Origin: an uncultured bacterium
Lineage (GTDB): Bacteria > Bacillota > Negativicutes > Acidaminococcales > Acidaminococcaceae
Length of the DNA: 64,000 nucleotides
NCBI GenBank assembly: GCA_905215645.1
Contig: CAJMQS010000004.1
Location: forward strand, 53,218 to 117,217
Direction of reading: 5' to 3'
This document shows positions 16,252-24,527 of this stretch, piece by piece. The notes under the pieces were generated by a model. The model did not search any database, had not been told where the DNA came from, and saw nothing but the letters and a program-made list of their open reading frames with translations. The position numbers and the translations under genes are program-made. Position 1 is the first letter of the stretch. The number at the start of each line of letters is the position of its first letter.

Positions 16252-17433
16252 TTACGCCATCATTTTCAAAACGTACCCGCAGAGCAGCCCGGCAAAATTC
16301 CCGATGGCCGCCCCCAAGACCCCCATCAGGACCCCGATGCCCGCATAAGATTCATTGTAGGCCGAAGCCACGATGGGTGCCGAAGCCGCCCCGCCGATAT
16401 TGGCCAGGGAAGCAGTGGACACCATGCACAGATCCCAGTGGAAAAATTTGGAAAGTACATACATCCCGATCACATGGACTACCAGGATGAAGAATCCGTA
16501 TACCACCCACATGGGAGCACTCAGGAGATCCGTCACCGACGCGGTGGAAGCCAAGAGGGAAACCACTGCATACAGGTAGACGCTGGACAGTTCTTCCACG
16601 GCAGGGACTTTGCCCAGAGGGCTCATGGCACAAACAAGGCCCAGGACGGTGACGAATACGGTGGTCATAGTGCCTTTGTCGAACATGGCCAGGCCTACCC
16701 CCTTCAGCAGGGTATTGAGAGAAGCCCCCACACTCTGGGAAAAAGCGGACACGATCAGGGAAATGCCGATCAGGAAGATCCAATCCGCCGCTGTTGCCTT
16801 TTTCTTTTCCTTGGCCACTTCTGCAGCCGCCGCATCAGCTACCGCCTGGAGCTTGGAGGTATCGGCCTGCACCGAGTTATTCCATTTGTCCGCATGCTTC
16901 ACCATAAGGAGCAGCAGGGCAATCCAGACGGAGTAGCACACCGTATCCAGAGCCAGGGCACAGCTGTAGGCACCGGCATCCACCGGAAGAGCCGCCTGCA
17001 TAGCCGCCATATTGGCGGAACCGCCTACCCAGGAAGCATAGAGAGCCGCCACAGCTCCCCAAGTATCATGGCCTAAGTATCCCTTAAAGATCGGATAACC
17101 GATGACAAAGCCGGCGAACAGGGTCACCGAGCAGCCCAGGAAGATGGCAACCATCCGGCCTCCCAGCTTGGCCAGTTTCCGGAAGTCACAGCGCAGCAGC
17201 ATCACAAAGATCATGGCATACAGCAGATTGTTCTTCAGAGCCTTGTAAGCTGCAGAAACTTCCTTGGAATGGTACAGACCTAGGGTGCAGAAGATCATAT
17301 TCAATACATAGATCCATACCAAAGGCGGCACCAGGTTGAAAATCTTCCACTTGGTGTATTTTTCCAAAGCCAGCAGGACCCCTGCCAGGCACATAAGAAA
17401 TGCAATGTAGGTAAAGCCATTGGTGATGACCAT
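16252..17433 (-). CDS. DUF819 family membrane protein (putative permease)
   Basis: The 393 residues are almost entirely hydrophobic helices, with about 10-11 membrane segments interrupted by a charged loop near 190-225 (DAAAAEVAKEKKK). Small-residue motifs such as ASWVGGSANMAAM and GGAASAPIVASAYN resemble the paired helix hairpins of ion-coupled carriers. DUF819 members have no firmly assigned substrate. Here the gene lies 33 bases after the Ala-Glu epimerase and downstream of PepV, so a dipeptide or amino acid from wall peptides is a reasonable guess. Confidence 0.85.
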   Translation of the reverse strand: MVITNGFTYIAFLMCLAGVLLALEKYTKWKIFNLVPPLVWIYVLNMIFCTLGLYHSKEVSAAYKALKNNLLYAMIFVMLLRCDFRKLAKLGGRMVAIFLGCSVTLFAGFVIGYPIFKGYLGHDTWGAVAALYASWVGGSANMAAMQAALPVDAGAYSCALALDTVCYSVWIALLLLMVKHADKWNNSVQADTSKLQAVADAAAAEVAKEKKKATAADWIFLIGISLIVSAFSQSVGASLNTLLKGVGLAMFDKGTMTTVFVTVLGLVCAMSPLGKVPAVEELSSVYLYAVVSLLASTASVTDLLSAPMWVVYGFFILVVHVIGMYVLSKFFHWDLCMVSTASLANIGGAASAPIVASAYNESYAGIGVLMGVLGAAIGNFAGLLCGYVLKMMA

Positions 17434-17466
17434 AGAAATCTCCCCTTTCTATGCCCCTTAAAGAGG

Positions 17467-18561
17467 CTAGTCTTCCAGATATCGGATGCCCTGGACCCCG
17501 GTGACACCCAGTCCTGGTGCATCGCTGACGGTGATTTCCTTTTCGTTGAAGACGGCCCCGCCTTCCACTGGATCTTCGGAACAAAGCACCGGCCCGTCCA
17601 GATCCACCCGGGTGATGATCTTCCGGGCACAGGCCAGATGGACCGCTGCATTGACGCTGACCTTGGCTTCCAGCATGCAGCCGATCATACACTCCACCCC
17701 GCACACCTCCGCCAAGGTGGCGATTTTCAGGGCATTGGTCAGGCCGCCGCATTTCATCAGCTTGATGTTGATCAGGTCCGCTGCCTGCATCTGGACGATC
17801 TTCAGGGCATCTTCCACAGAAAACACCGCTTCATCAGCCAGTACAGGCACATAGGACCGTTCGGTCACATATTTCAGTCCTTCCACATCATGGGCCTTCA
17901 CTGGCTGTTCCACCAGTTCGATGTCCAGGCCCTTATCCTGCATCTGGTTCAACAGGCGTACAGCCTGTTTGGGGCTCCAAGCCTGATTGGCATCGATGCG
18001 GATCCGTACATCCGATCCCACGGCCTTCCGGACGGCAGCCAGCCGGGCCACATCCAGGGAAGGATCGATCCCCACCTTCACTTTCAGGGTATCATACCCC
18101 CGCTGGATGGCATTCACTGCATCCCTGGCCATTTCTTCCGGTGGGTTCACGCTGATGGTGATATCGGTGACGATTTTGTTCCGGGCGCCTCCCAGCATCT
18201 TGTACACCGGGATCCCATATTTCTTGCCGTAGAGATCCCACAGCGCGATATCCGCTGCGGCTTTGGCGCTGGTGTTCTTCACGATGCAGTCCTGGACCGC
18301 CCGGGTGATGTCTTCGAAGTCATCTACATCCCGGCCCACCAGTGTCTTGCTGATATGGTCCTGGAACGCACCAATGATGGCTCCAGTGGTATCCCCGGTG
18401 ATAGCCCCGGTGGGAGGCGCTTCTCCGAACCCCACTTCCCCAGTATCCGTATGGATTTCCACGATCACATCCTCCACACTGTTCACCTGCCGCAGAGCCG
18501 TCTTGAACGGCACCCGCAGGGGAACAGAGATTCTTCCCAGACGCACTTTGGTAATTTTCAT
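17467..18561 (-). CDS. Dipeptide epimerase (L-Ala-D/L-Glu epimerase type)
   Basis: An enolase-superfamily enzyme of the muconate-lactonizing group that inverts the second residue of dipeptides, typically L-Ala-D-Glu from peptidoglycan. The 364 residues carry the KVKVG acid/base lysine (about 160), three metal ligands in DANQAW, ELVEQP and ADEA (about 191, 218 and 243), the second catalytic Lys in INIKLMKCGG (about 268), and the DLDGP motif near 320 that holds the dipeptide amino group in this subgroup. Between PepV and a permease it fits recycling of murein dipeptides. Confidence 0.93.
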   Translation of the reverse strand: MKITKVRLGRISVPLRVPFKTALRQVNSVEDVIVEIHTDTGEVGFGEAPPTGAITGDTTGAIIGAFQDHISKTLVGRDVDDFEDITRAVQDCIVKNTSAKAAADIALWDLYGKKYGIPVYKMLGGARNKIVTDITISVNPPEEMARDAVNAIQRGYDTLKVKVGIDPSLDVARLAAVRKAVGSDVRIRIDANQAWSPKQAVRLLNQMQDKGLDIELVEQPVKAHDVEGLKYVTERSYVPVLADEAVFSVEDALKIVQMQAADLINIKLMKCGGLTNALKIATLAEVCGVECMIGCMLEAKVSVNAAVHLACARKIITRVDLDGPVLCSEDPVEGGAVFNEKEITVSDAPGLGVTGVQGIRYLED

Positions 18562-18610
18562 CGGCTTTCCCTCCTTATTTGTTGCAACGACCTGTTTTCC
18601 CTCATCTAGA

Positions 18611-18660
18611 GCCGGCGCCGCCGGCTTCCTCCGGCCATTGATCGCTGACAGCTGACAGCC
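18611..18660. repeat. Solo right end of a heptamer-bounded element (copy C)
   Basis: The palindrome GCCGGCGCCGCCGGC, a 7-base spacer TTCCTCC and GGC are followed by TGACAGC-type units. Order and spacing match the right ends of copies D and H. No matching left end is visible. The array ends 2 bases before the pepV stop codon. Confidence 0.7.
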
Positions 18661-18662
18661 TT

Positions 18663-20042
18663 TTACTTCGCCAACCGATACAGAGCTTCCGCATAGATTT
18701 TGGCATTCAGCACCAGTTTGTCGATTTCCCAGTATTCATTGGGCAGATGTTCCCGGACCGTATCCCCCGGGAAAATAGGCCCGAAGGCTACGATATTTGG
18801 GATACTCTTGGCATAGGTGCCTCCCCCGATGCAGATGGTCTTGGGTTCGAAATCCGTCAGTTCCCCATATACCTGGAGCAGGGTCTGGATGTAATCGGTC
18901 TTGGGATCCACATACAGGGCTTTCTTGTGGGCCTCGCTGACCTTGCGGAAGCCGGCTGCCGCGAACTGAGCATCCAGTTTGGGAGCACAGTCCTCATAGG
19001 ATTTGGTCACCGGATACCGGTAGTTGATCTTCAGTGTCAATTTCCCGGCATCTCCTTGGATGACCCCCATATTGAAAGAAAGTTTTCCTGAATCCGGATC
19101 TTCTAGGCAGATGCCAAGGGATTCCCCATGGACTTCCAGGCCGATCTTGTGCCCCAGGAAGGCAAGAACCTGTTGGAGATCATCCGCAAAAGGCAGCTCT
19201 GCCAGTGCAGCAAGCAGCCGTCCAATGGCGTTTTCCCCTTTTTCTGGAGAAGCCGCATGGGCCTGGATACCCTGAGCCATTACTTTCAATCCTTCCGGGA
19301 TTACTTCCCAGCGGATCTTGGGATCTTTTTCTCCATATCTTTCCAGGATCCGGGCAGCTTCCGCAGGGGCACACCGGAGGACAGCGGAGGCCAGGGCCGG
19401 CACTACATTGAAGGCAGAACCCCCTTTGATTTCCTGCAGGACCAGATCCCCGGACTGACTATATTCCCGTTCAAAGGTCACGTTGATGATGCCTTTTTCT
19501 CCGTTGATCACCGGGTATTCCCCATCGGGCGTGAAGCCGCACACAGGGATTTCTCCCCCTTTTTCCAGATAGTGGGCCATATCCTTACTGCCCGTCTCTT
19601 CATTGGTCCCGAAAAGGATCCGGATCCGGCGCTTCAGAGGCACGCCGCTGTCTTTCAAGGCCTTCAGGGCATAGAGAGCCGCCGTAGTAGGTCCTTTGTC
19701 ATCCATTGTACCCCGGCCGTAGACATTGGTTCCATCAGTCTCTCCTCCATAGGGATCCCGAGTCCAGCCATCCCCTTCCGGCACTACATCCAGGTGCCCC
19801 AGGACAGCCACCATTTCAGGCCCTTTCCCGTATTCGCACCAGCCCATGTAATTATCCATATTACAGGTGCGGACCCCCATTTTCTCCGCTTCTTCCAGCA
19901 TATAGGCCAGGCACCGAGCCGGTCCTTGGCCAAAAGGCTTTCCTAGAAGGGCCTCTTCCTGTACACTTTTGATCCGGATGGCCCCCTGCAGGGTCCGGAC
20001 CATTGCCTCACGATTTTGTTCCACCAGTTTTGCCAATTCCAT
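18663..20042 (-). CDS. pepV: Dipeptidase PepV-like (M20 family)
   Basis: A zinc aminopeptidase of the M20 family that splits dipeptides in the cytoplasm. The 459 residues show GHLDVVPEGDGW (about 89-100, first metal His and the nearby Asp), GRGTMDDKGPTTAAL (about 113-127, bridging Asp), FGTNEETGSKD (about 150-160, catalytic Glu pair) and GGGTYAKSIPN near the C-terminus, as in PepV and PepD types. The start at 20042 follows GGGAGG; a longer in-frame reading from a GTG at 20123 would cover a leader hairpin and lacks a ribosome site. First gene of the dipeptide-use cluster. Confidence 0.95.
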   Translation of the reverse strand: MELAKLVEQNREAMVRTLQGAIRIKSVQEEALLGKPFGQGPARCLAYMLEEAEKMGVRTCNMDNYMGWCEYGKGPEMVAVLGHLDVVPEGDGWTRDPYGGETDGTNVYGRGTMDDKGPTTAALYALKALKDSGVPLKRRIRILFGTNEETGSKDMAHYLEKGGEIPVCGFTPDGEYPVINGEKGIINVTFEREYSQSGDLVLQEIKGGSAFNVVPALASAVLRCAPAEAARILERYGEKDPKIRWEVIPEGLKVMAQGIQAHAASPEKGENAIGRLLAALAELPFADDLQQVLAFLGHKIGLEVHGESLGICLEDPDSGKLSFNMGVIQGDAGKLTLKINYRYPVTKSYEDCAPKLDAQFAAAGFRKVSEAHKKALYVDPKTDYIQTLLQVYGELTDFEPKTICIGGGTYAKSIPNIVAFGPIFPGDTVREHLPNEYWEIDKLVLNAKIYAEALYRLAK

Positions 20043-20094
20043 GGCACAACCTCCCTTGCTGCATCTCTTCCAGGAATGCCAGGACACGAAAAGG

Positions 20095-20133
20095 CCCAGC
20101 AAGGCGCAGTCTTTTCTTTGCACCTTTGCTGGG
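20095..20133 (-). promoter_or_regulatory. Terminator-like hairpin in the pepV leader
   Basis: On the pepV strand CCCAGCAAAGGTGC pairs with GCGCCTTGCTGGG, followed by CCTTTTC. A second CCAGCAA lies just upstream (near 20144-20150), so the 3' arm has two possible partners, as in attenuators. I see no T-box core sequence and no known riboswitch. Confidence 0.45.
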
Positions 20134-20208
20134 TCTCATGATGCTTGCTGGACTATTGGGATAGCCCACACAAAATGAAACAGCATCCCTTCTTAGTTTG
20201 TCAATTTA

Positions 20209-20237
20209 AGTCTAGCGCATCGTCCTTTGCTTGTCAA
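20209..20237 (-). promoter_or_regulatory. pepV promoter
   Basis: TTGACA and TAGACT, 17 bases apart. Transcripts would carry a leader of about 160 bases containing the hairpin described above. The 364-base gap 20043-20406 holds this leader, the promoter and the divergent promoter of the serine hydrolase gene. Confidence 0.75.
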
Positions 20238-20283
20238 TCAATTTGTCGGAAATTTTAACAATATATAGTATCCTGTATACATA

Positions 20284-20312
20284 TTGACCCAAATTTTGTT
20301 CACAGGTATAAT
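20284..20312 (+). promoter_or_regulatory. Promoter of the serine hydrolase gene
   Basis: TTGACC and TATAAT, exactly 17 bases apart, about 95 bases before the chosen start. Confidence 0.8.
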
Positions 20313-20406
20313 GGATTGTGAAAGAGACTGGGCCAGGCAGCCACGGATCCCCAGAGGCCGCCTTTCCCTGCCGTCATCTGATGCCAAAAAGGAGGTCGTT
20401 CGCTGT

Positions 20407-21801
20407 ATGGATTTGAAACACTGTCTCATGGGGGCTGCCGCAGTGGGCCTTTGCACTGCCGTCCTGCTGCCCCAGGGTGCCCTGGCAAAAAAAGCCATGG
20501 ATCCTCGGTCCGCCAAAGCCCTCACGGCACGTCTGGATGCCATGGTGGGTCACGAAGGCACCCGTGTGCCCGGGCTGGGGGCAGAAGTGTATAAGAACGG
20601 GAAAAAAGTCTACGCCCATTTCGCCGGCCACCGGTATTTTGCGGAAAAGCCCGGCCAGAAAGACCTGCCCATAACCCCTGATACCCGCTTCCGGGCCGCC
20701 TCCGTTTCCAAGATGTTCACCGGCTTTACCATCATGCAGCTGGTAGATGAGGGGAAGATCCGGCTGGACCAAGATGTCAGTGAAATCCTTGGCTTTCCTC
20801 TCCGGAATCCCAACTATCCGGATACCCCCATTACTGTCCGGATGCTTTTGAGCCACACTTCCAGCTTACGGGACGGAAAACTTTATGCCATTCCTCCCGC
20901 ATACTCCGTCCGGGAATTTTTCGTGAAGGACGGGAAATTCTATGAAAATGGGGACCATTTCGCCCCTGCCGGCCAGCCACCTCGGGAATACTTCAAGTAT
21001 TCCAATATCAACTATGGGCTTTTGGGCACCATCATCGAAAAAATCACTGGAGAGCGGTTCGACCTGTACCAGAAGAAGCACATCCTGAAGGACTTGGACA
21101 TCAAGGCGGACTACACAGTGGGCAATCTGTCCAAAGGATCTTTCAAAGACCTAGGAGTCATCTACCAGAAGAACAACAACGGAAAATGGGATGAACTGGG
21201 TCCCTGGGTGCCCCAGATCGATGATTACCAGGGAAAACAGCCTCCCAAAGATCAAGTGAAAGTCCAGAACCCAGACCACCGGGACCTGGATGCCTTTTAC
21301 AGCCTGGCGGACTATCAGCCCGGCACCAACGCCACTTTTTTCTCGCCCCAGGGAGGTTTGCGGATTTCTTACGATGAACTGAGCCACGCCCTCCAGATGA
21401 TCCTGAATATGGGGAAATATAAGGGAAAACAGGTGCTCCGGCCCGGTGCCCTGCGGGAGATGATGACCACCCAGTGGACCTATGATCCAGCCAAACAGAA
21501 CGGGGATACCAACGGGGGAGCCATCGAAGCCTATGGGCTGGCCCTATATCCCATCAAAGGGAACGGCACCTCCCGGGCGGTGAAGGATCATGAACTGGAC
21601 CTGTGGGGCCACACGGGAGAAGCCTATGGCCTGCTGTCCGGCCTCTTTGTGATCCCCGGCACCAAGAACGGGTTCCTCTACATGATGAACGGAGAAGCGG
21701 TGGCCGAGGACGAGGATCCCCGGAGCGAAGGAAAATTCAGTGGCCACTACGTGTGGGAAGAAAATATCATAGACGCCATCTGCAGCGAGGCGTTTTTCTG
21801 A
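20407..21801 (+). CDS. Secreted serine hydrolase of the beta-lactamase/class C PBP family
   Basis: The 464 residues begin with a signal peptide (MDLKHCLMGAAAVGLCTAVL, cut after ALA). The catalytic set is SVSK in RAASVSKMFTGF (about 100), YSN in FKYSNINYGLLG (about 198) and HTG in LWGHTGEAYG (about 401). Such enzymes act on D-Ala peptides, esters or beta-lactams outside the membrane; a D-peptidase or esterase role is more likely than drug resistance, but this is inference. The start follows AAAAAGGAGG by 11 bases; the longer frame begins inside the promoter. Divergent from the dipeptide-use cluster. Confidence 0.9.
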   Translation: MDLKHCLMGAAAVGLCTAVLLPQGALAKKAMDPRSAKALTARLDAMVGHEGTRVPGLGAEVYKNGKKVYAHFAGHRYFAEKPGQKDLPITPDTRFRAASVSKMFTGFTIMQLVDEGKIRLDQDVSEILGFPLRNPNYPDTPITVRMLLSHTSSLRDGKLYAIPPAYSVREFFVKDGKFYENGDHFAPAGQPPREYFKYSNINYGLLGTIIEKITGERFDLYQKKHILKDLDIKADYTVGNLSKGSFKDLGVIYQKNNNGKWDELGPWVPQIDDYQGKQPPKDQVKVQNPDHRDLDAFYSLADYQPGTNATFFSPQGGLRISYDELSHALQMILNMGKYKGKQVLRPGALREMMTTQWTYDPAKQNGDTNGGAIEAYGLALYPIKGNGTSRAVKDHELDLWGHTGEAYGLLSGLFVIPGTKNGFLYMMNGEAVAEDEDPRSEGKFSGHYVWEENIIDAICSEAFF

Positions 21802-21802
21802 A

Positions 21803-21852
21803 AAAAGGGACTGTGAAGAAATGGATTTCTCATTTCTTCACAGTCCCTTTTC
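21803..21852. terminator. Bidirectional terminator, serine hydrolase/dusB
   Basis: GGGACTGTGAAGAAATG pairs with CATTTCTTCACAGTCCC around ATTTCT. The last DusB codons and stop lie within the stem. Sequence and loop are nearly those of the hairpin at 6516. Confidence 0.9.
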
Positions 21853-22833
21853 CAATTCCCCCTCATACTCCTCCAACACCTGCTCAAAAGCTTCTCTGGT
21901 CAGGCACTGGTTGATGGCATTCCGGCAGCGGGCACTGTGAGGGAGACCGGTGAAATAACAGGCTCCATGATGGCGCATTTCCCGGATGGCCACCTTCTCT
22001 CCCTTGAAAGCGATGAGGTCCCGGAGATGGCGCCGAACCATAGAAAACCGTTCTTCCAGGGTCACCGGAGGGATGGGGAGTCCTGCCAAGGCCGCTTTTA
22101 CCTCCCGAAAAATCCAAGGATTCCCCTGGGCGCCACGGGCGATCATGATCCCATCACAGTGGGCAGTTTCCAAAAGGGACAGGGCATCCCGGGCACTGAA
22201 CACATCCCCATTCCCCAGGACAGGAATGGACACCGCCTCCTTCACCTGACGGATGATGTCCCAGTCCGCCTTTCCGCTGTAGAACTGGCCACGGGTACGG
22301 CCATGGACTGCCACAGCGGCCACTCCGGCCTTTTCAGCCAGCTGGGCGATTTCCACTGCATTCCGGTGTTCCTCATCCCAACCGGACCGGAATTTCACCG
22401 TCACCGGCAGCTCCACCGCATCCACCAGGGCGGCCATACAGGCATAAGCCCGTTCCGGGTCTTTCATCAAGGCAGACCCTTCTCCGTTGGCCACGATTTT
22501 ATGCACCGGGCAGCCCATATTGAAATCAATGATGTCCGCTCCGTGCTCTGCCACGATTTTCGCTCCCCGGGCCAGTTCTTCCGGCACAGAGCCGAACAGC
22601 TGGATGGCCACCGGATGTTCCCGGGGATCCACTTCCAGCATGGCAAAAGTCTTGGGATTCCGGAACAGCAGCGCTTTGGCACTGACCATCTCCGAAACCG
22701 TATAATCCGCCCCCAACTCCCGGCAGATCACCCGAAAAGGAAGATCCGTAACCCCGGCCATAGGGGCAAGGGCGATGGGAGTTGTCTGGGGCAGGCGGAG
22801 GGTTTGCAGCGTTTGTTGGGTTTGAGTTGTCAT
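21838..22833 (-). CDS. dusB: tRNA-dihydrouridine synthase
   Basis: An FMN enzyme that reduces uridine to dihydrouridine in tRNA. The 331 residues show a TIM-barrel N-terminal domain with LAPMAGVTDLPFR (about 22-34), the catalytic Cys in NMGCPVHKIV (about 102-112), KFRSGWDEEH, VHGRTRGQFYSG and NGDVFSARDA, then a helical C-terminal RNA-binding domain. It fits the nifR3/DusB branch common in Firmicutes. Confidence 0.93.
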   Translation of the reverse strand: MTTQTQQTLQTLRLPQTTPIALAPMAGVTDLPFRVICRELGADYTVSEMVSAKALLFRNPKTFAMLEVDPREHPVAIQLFGSVPEELARGAKIVAEHGADIIDFNMGCPVHKIVANGEGSALMKDPERAYACMAALVDAVELPVTVKFRSGWDEEHRNAVEIAQLAEKAGVAAVAVHGRTRGQFYSGKADWDIIRQVKEAVSIPVLGNGDVFSARDALSLLETAHCDGIMIARGAQGNPWIFREVKAALAGLPIPPVTLEERFSMVRRHLRDLIAFKGEKVAIREMRHHGACYFTGLPHSARCRNAINQCLTREAFEQVLEEYEGELEKGL

Positions 22834-22852
22834 TTTCTTTTCTCCGTTTGAA

Positions 22853-23493
22853 GGTCATACGTCATAGGTCATAGGTCATACGTCATACGCTTAAGGAAGC
22901 CAGGAATCTGATTGGATTCCTGGCTTTTAATTGATTCATTCTTATTTGCACGAATGGTTCATTTTAGGCTTTAATGCTTGTTATAAGTCTAGAAAGTTTT
23001 CGATTGATTTCATCACAAAGTTCACTTGCTTTTTCACTGGTATCTTCAGTAAGATATCCCAGGCGATTACTTAACAGGATCTGAGTTTCCAACTCCGTAC
23101 AGGAACCTCTGGACACATATAAGAAATGAACAAATTCAGCATCCGTACCTCTGGAACGTCCCTCTGCGATATTCGAAGCAATGGAAACAGCTGCTCTTCT
23201 CATCTGGTCCACCAAATTGAACATTTCGCTTTTGGGAAAGTTCTGAGTAAGTTGATAGACTAATACTGCTAAGTTCATTGCACTTTGCCATACACTTAGT
23301 TTTTTATAGGAATACATCATCTTCATCTCTCCTTGCATTATTCAAACCGTGCAAACAAGAAGAAATTAATGCCTGTATATCCAAAGCCCAAAATACCTGC
23401 ATTCCTTTTTACTCTCTTATTGGGAACTCCTATCTTGATGCCAGCAAAGCTGGCTTCCATCGGCGTCTGACGTATGACGTCTGACGTATGACG
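22853..23493. repeat. 641-bp heptamer-bounded element carrying an S23-type gene (copy D)
   Basis: The left array (22853-22890) is made of GTCATAC and GTCATAG units; the right array (23462-23493) has inverted units GTATGAC and GTCTGAC, so the two ends are largely complementary. Inside the right end lie the palindrome GCCAGCAAAGCTGGC (23440-23454, identical to that in copy A), a spacer TTCCATC and GGC. Inside the left end is a GCCAGGAATC stem (22897-22928). The enclosed gene encodes a four-helix protein. The element lies between dusB and coaX, and its right end stops 3 bases from the coaX stop codon. Mobility is inferred, not shown. Confidence 0.8.
22964..23320 (-). CDS. Four-helix bundle protein of the S23/IVP family
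   Basis: About 118 residues starting MMYSYKKLSVWQSAMNLAVL. The pattern KLxVWQxAmxLa, DQMRRAAVSIASNIAEG (near 45-61) and the C-terminal helices are the hallmark of the four-helix S23 family. It is encoded by 23S rRNA intervening sequences and is related to the Avd protein of diversity-generating retroelements. The biochemical function of stand-alone members is unknown; binding to structured nucleic acid is plausible. The start at 23320 or 23317 has better spacing from AAGGAG than the upstream ATG. Lower G+C than its neighbours. It lies in copy D of the heptamer elements, on the coaX strand. Confidence 0.9.
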   Translation of the reverse strand: MMYSYKKLSVWQSAMNLAVLVYQLTQNFPKSEMFNLVDQMRRAAVSIASNIAEGRSRGTDAEFVHFLYVSRGSCTELETQILLSNRLGYLTEDTSEKASELCDEINRKLSRLITSIKA

Positions 23494-23496
23494 AAA

Positions 23497-24267
23497 TTAT
23501 TTGTTCATCTCATGCAAGATCCGCAGGCCTTCCAGGGTCAGGAAGGGTTCCACTACGTCTACCAATTCGGATTCGCTGGCCATGAGCTTGCCGAAGCCGC
23601 CGGTAGCGATGACGAAAGCTTGTCCGCCCAATTCCTTCTTCATCCGGGTGATCAGGCCGTCCATCTGTCCTACGAAACCGAAGATGACACCGGAGCGCAT
23701 GGCATGGATGGTATCCCGGCAGATGGCCTTAGGAGGTTTGATCAGTTCGATCCGGGGCAGCTTGGCTGCTTTCTGGAACAGAGCTTCCGTAGAAATGCCG
23801 ATGCCCGGGGCAATGGCTCCCCCCAGATATTCCCCGGCCGGCGTCAAGGCACAGAATGTGGTAGCCGTCCCGAAGTCGATGATGATCAAGTTGCCCTTAT
23901 CCCCATAGAGATTGTGAGCCGCCACCGCATTCACAATCCGGTCTGCCCCGATCTGGGAAGGATCATCATAGTCCAGCTTCAGTCCCGTATTGATTTCACT
24001 AGTGACTACAAAAGGAGTGATGCTGAAAAAGCGTTTGCACATGTTGCACAGGGGAACCAGCAGCGGAGGAACTACCGTGGAAATGATGATATCCTCGATG
24101 TCCTTCATGTCCATTCCGCTGTAGGCAAACATGCTCCCCAGGATGATGCCGAATTCATCCGAAGTCCGAGAGCGGCTGCTGGAAATCCTCCAGTGGGCCT
24201 GCCAAGTCTTGCCATCATGAACTCCAACCACGATGTTGGTGTTTCCAACATCCATTACCATTAACAT
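23497..24267 (-). CDS. coaX: Type III pantothenate kinase
   Basis: Phosphorylates pantothenate as the first step to coenzyme A. The 256 residues are an ASKHA-fold CoaX: MDVGNTNIVVGVHDG (phosphate-1, about 4-18), the QIGADRIVNAVAA segment (about 103-115), IDFGTATTFCAL (about 126-137) and GGAIAPGIGIS (about 146). The start at 24267 follows GGAGGG. Preceded by a near-perfect promoter and a leader of about 105 bases. Confidence 0.95.
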   Translation of the reverse strand: MLMVMDVGNTNIVVGVHDGKTWQAHWRISSSRSRTSDEFGIILGSMFAYSGMDMKDIEDIIISTVVPPLLVPLCNMCKRFFSITPFVVTSEINTGLKLDYDDPSQIGADRIVNAVAAHNLYGDKGNLIIIDFGTATTFCALTPAGEYLGGAIAPGIGISTEALFQKAAKLPRIELIKPPKAICRDTIHAMRSGVIFGFVGQMDGLITRMKKELGGQAFVIATGGFGKLMASESELVDVVEPFLTLEGLRILHEMNK

Positions 24268-24380
24268 GGTGAACCCTCCAAATCGGTTTTTAGAATGACC
24301 GGTCTGGGAATCCCGCAGGAGCACCCTGCTGCAGGCCTCCAGGTTTCCTCTCCGTCCAAGTCCGGTCCATAAACGACTTT

Positions 24381-24409
24381 ATTATAGGGGCAATGGGGGG
24401 AGTTGTCAA
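24381..24409 (-). promoter_or_regulatory. coaX promoter
   Basis: Consensus TTGACA and TATAAT with a 17-base spacer. Confidence 0.85.
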
Positions 24410-24411
24410 GG

Positions 24412-24444
24412 AAAAGAGGGGTTGTCCCCTGGGCAACACCCCTT
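24412..24444 (-). terminator. Terminator for bioY transcripts
   Basis: GAGGGGTTGTCC pairs with GGGCAACaCCCC, followed on the minus strand by CTTTTCC, directly ahead of the coaX promoter. Confidence 0.7.
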
Positions 24445-24451
24445 TCTCATT

Positions 24452-24507
24452 TCTCGGGTCTCGAGTCGTGAGTCCTCGAGCCGCTATGCGCCTCATGAGA
24501 CCGGGAG
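24452..24507. repeat. Compact heptamer element between bioY and its terminator (copy E)
   Basis: The left array has TCGGGTC, TCGAGTC and GTGAGTC units (24452-24482). After a short gap comes an inverted partial copy (CTCATGAGACCGGGAG, 24492-24507). It looks like an element shrunk to its ends. Confidence 0.6.
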
Positions 24508-24527
24508 TGTTGCATAGAACATGCCCC

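Noticed and set aside
20042..20202. T-box or known riboswitch in the pepV leader
   Set aside because: The T-box antiterminator core and specifier arrangement are absent, and no known riboswitch consensus is recognisable.
22853..22890. Heptamer arrays as possible CRISPR repeats
   Set aside because: Units are 7 bases, directly adjacent, without spacers, and arrays are only 3-6 units long. No cas gene is in the window.
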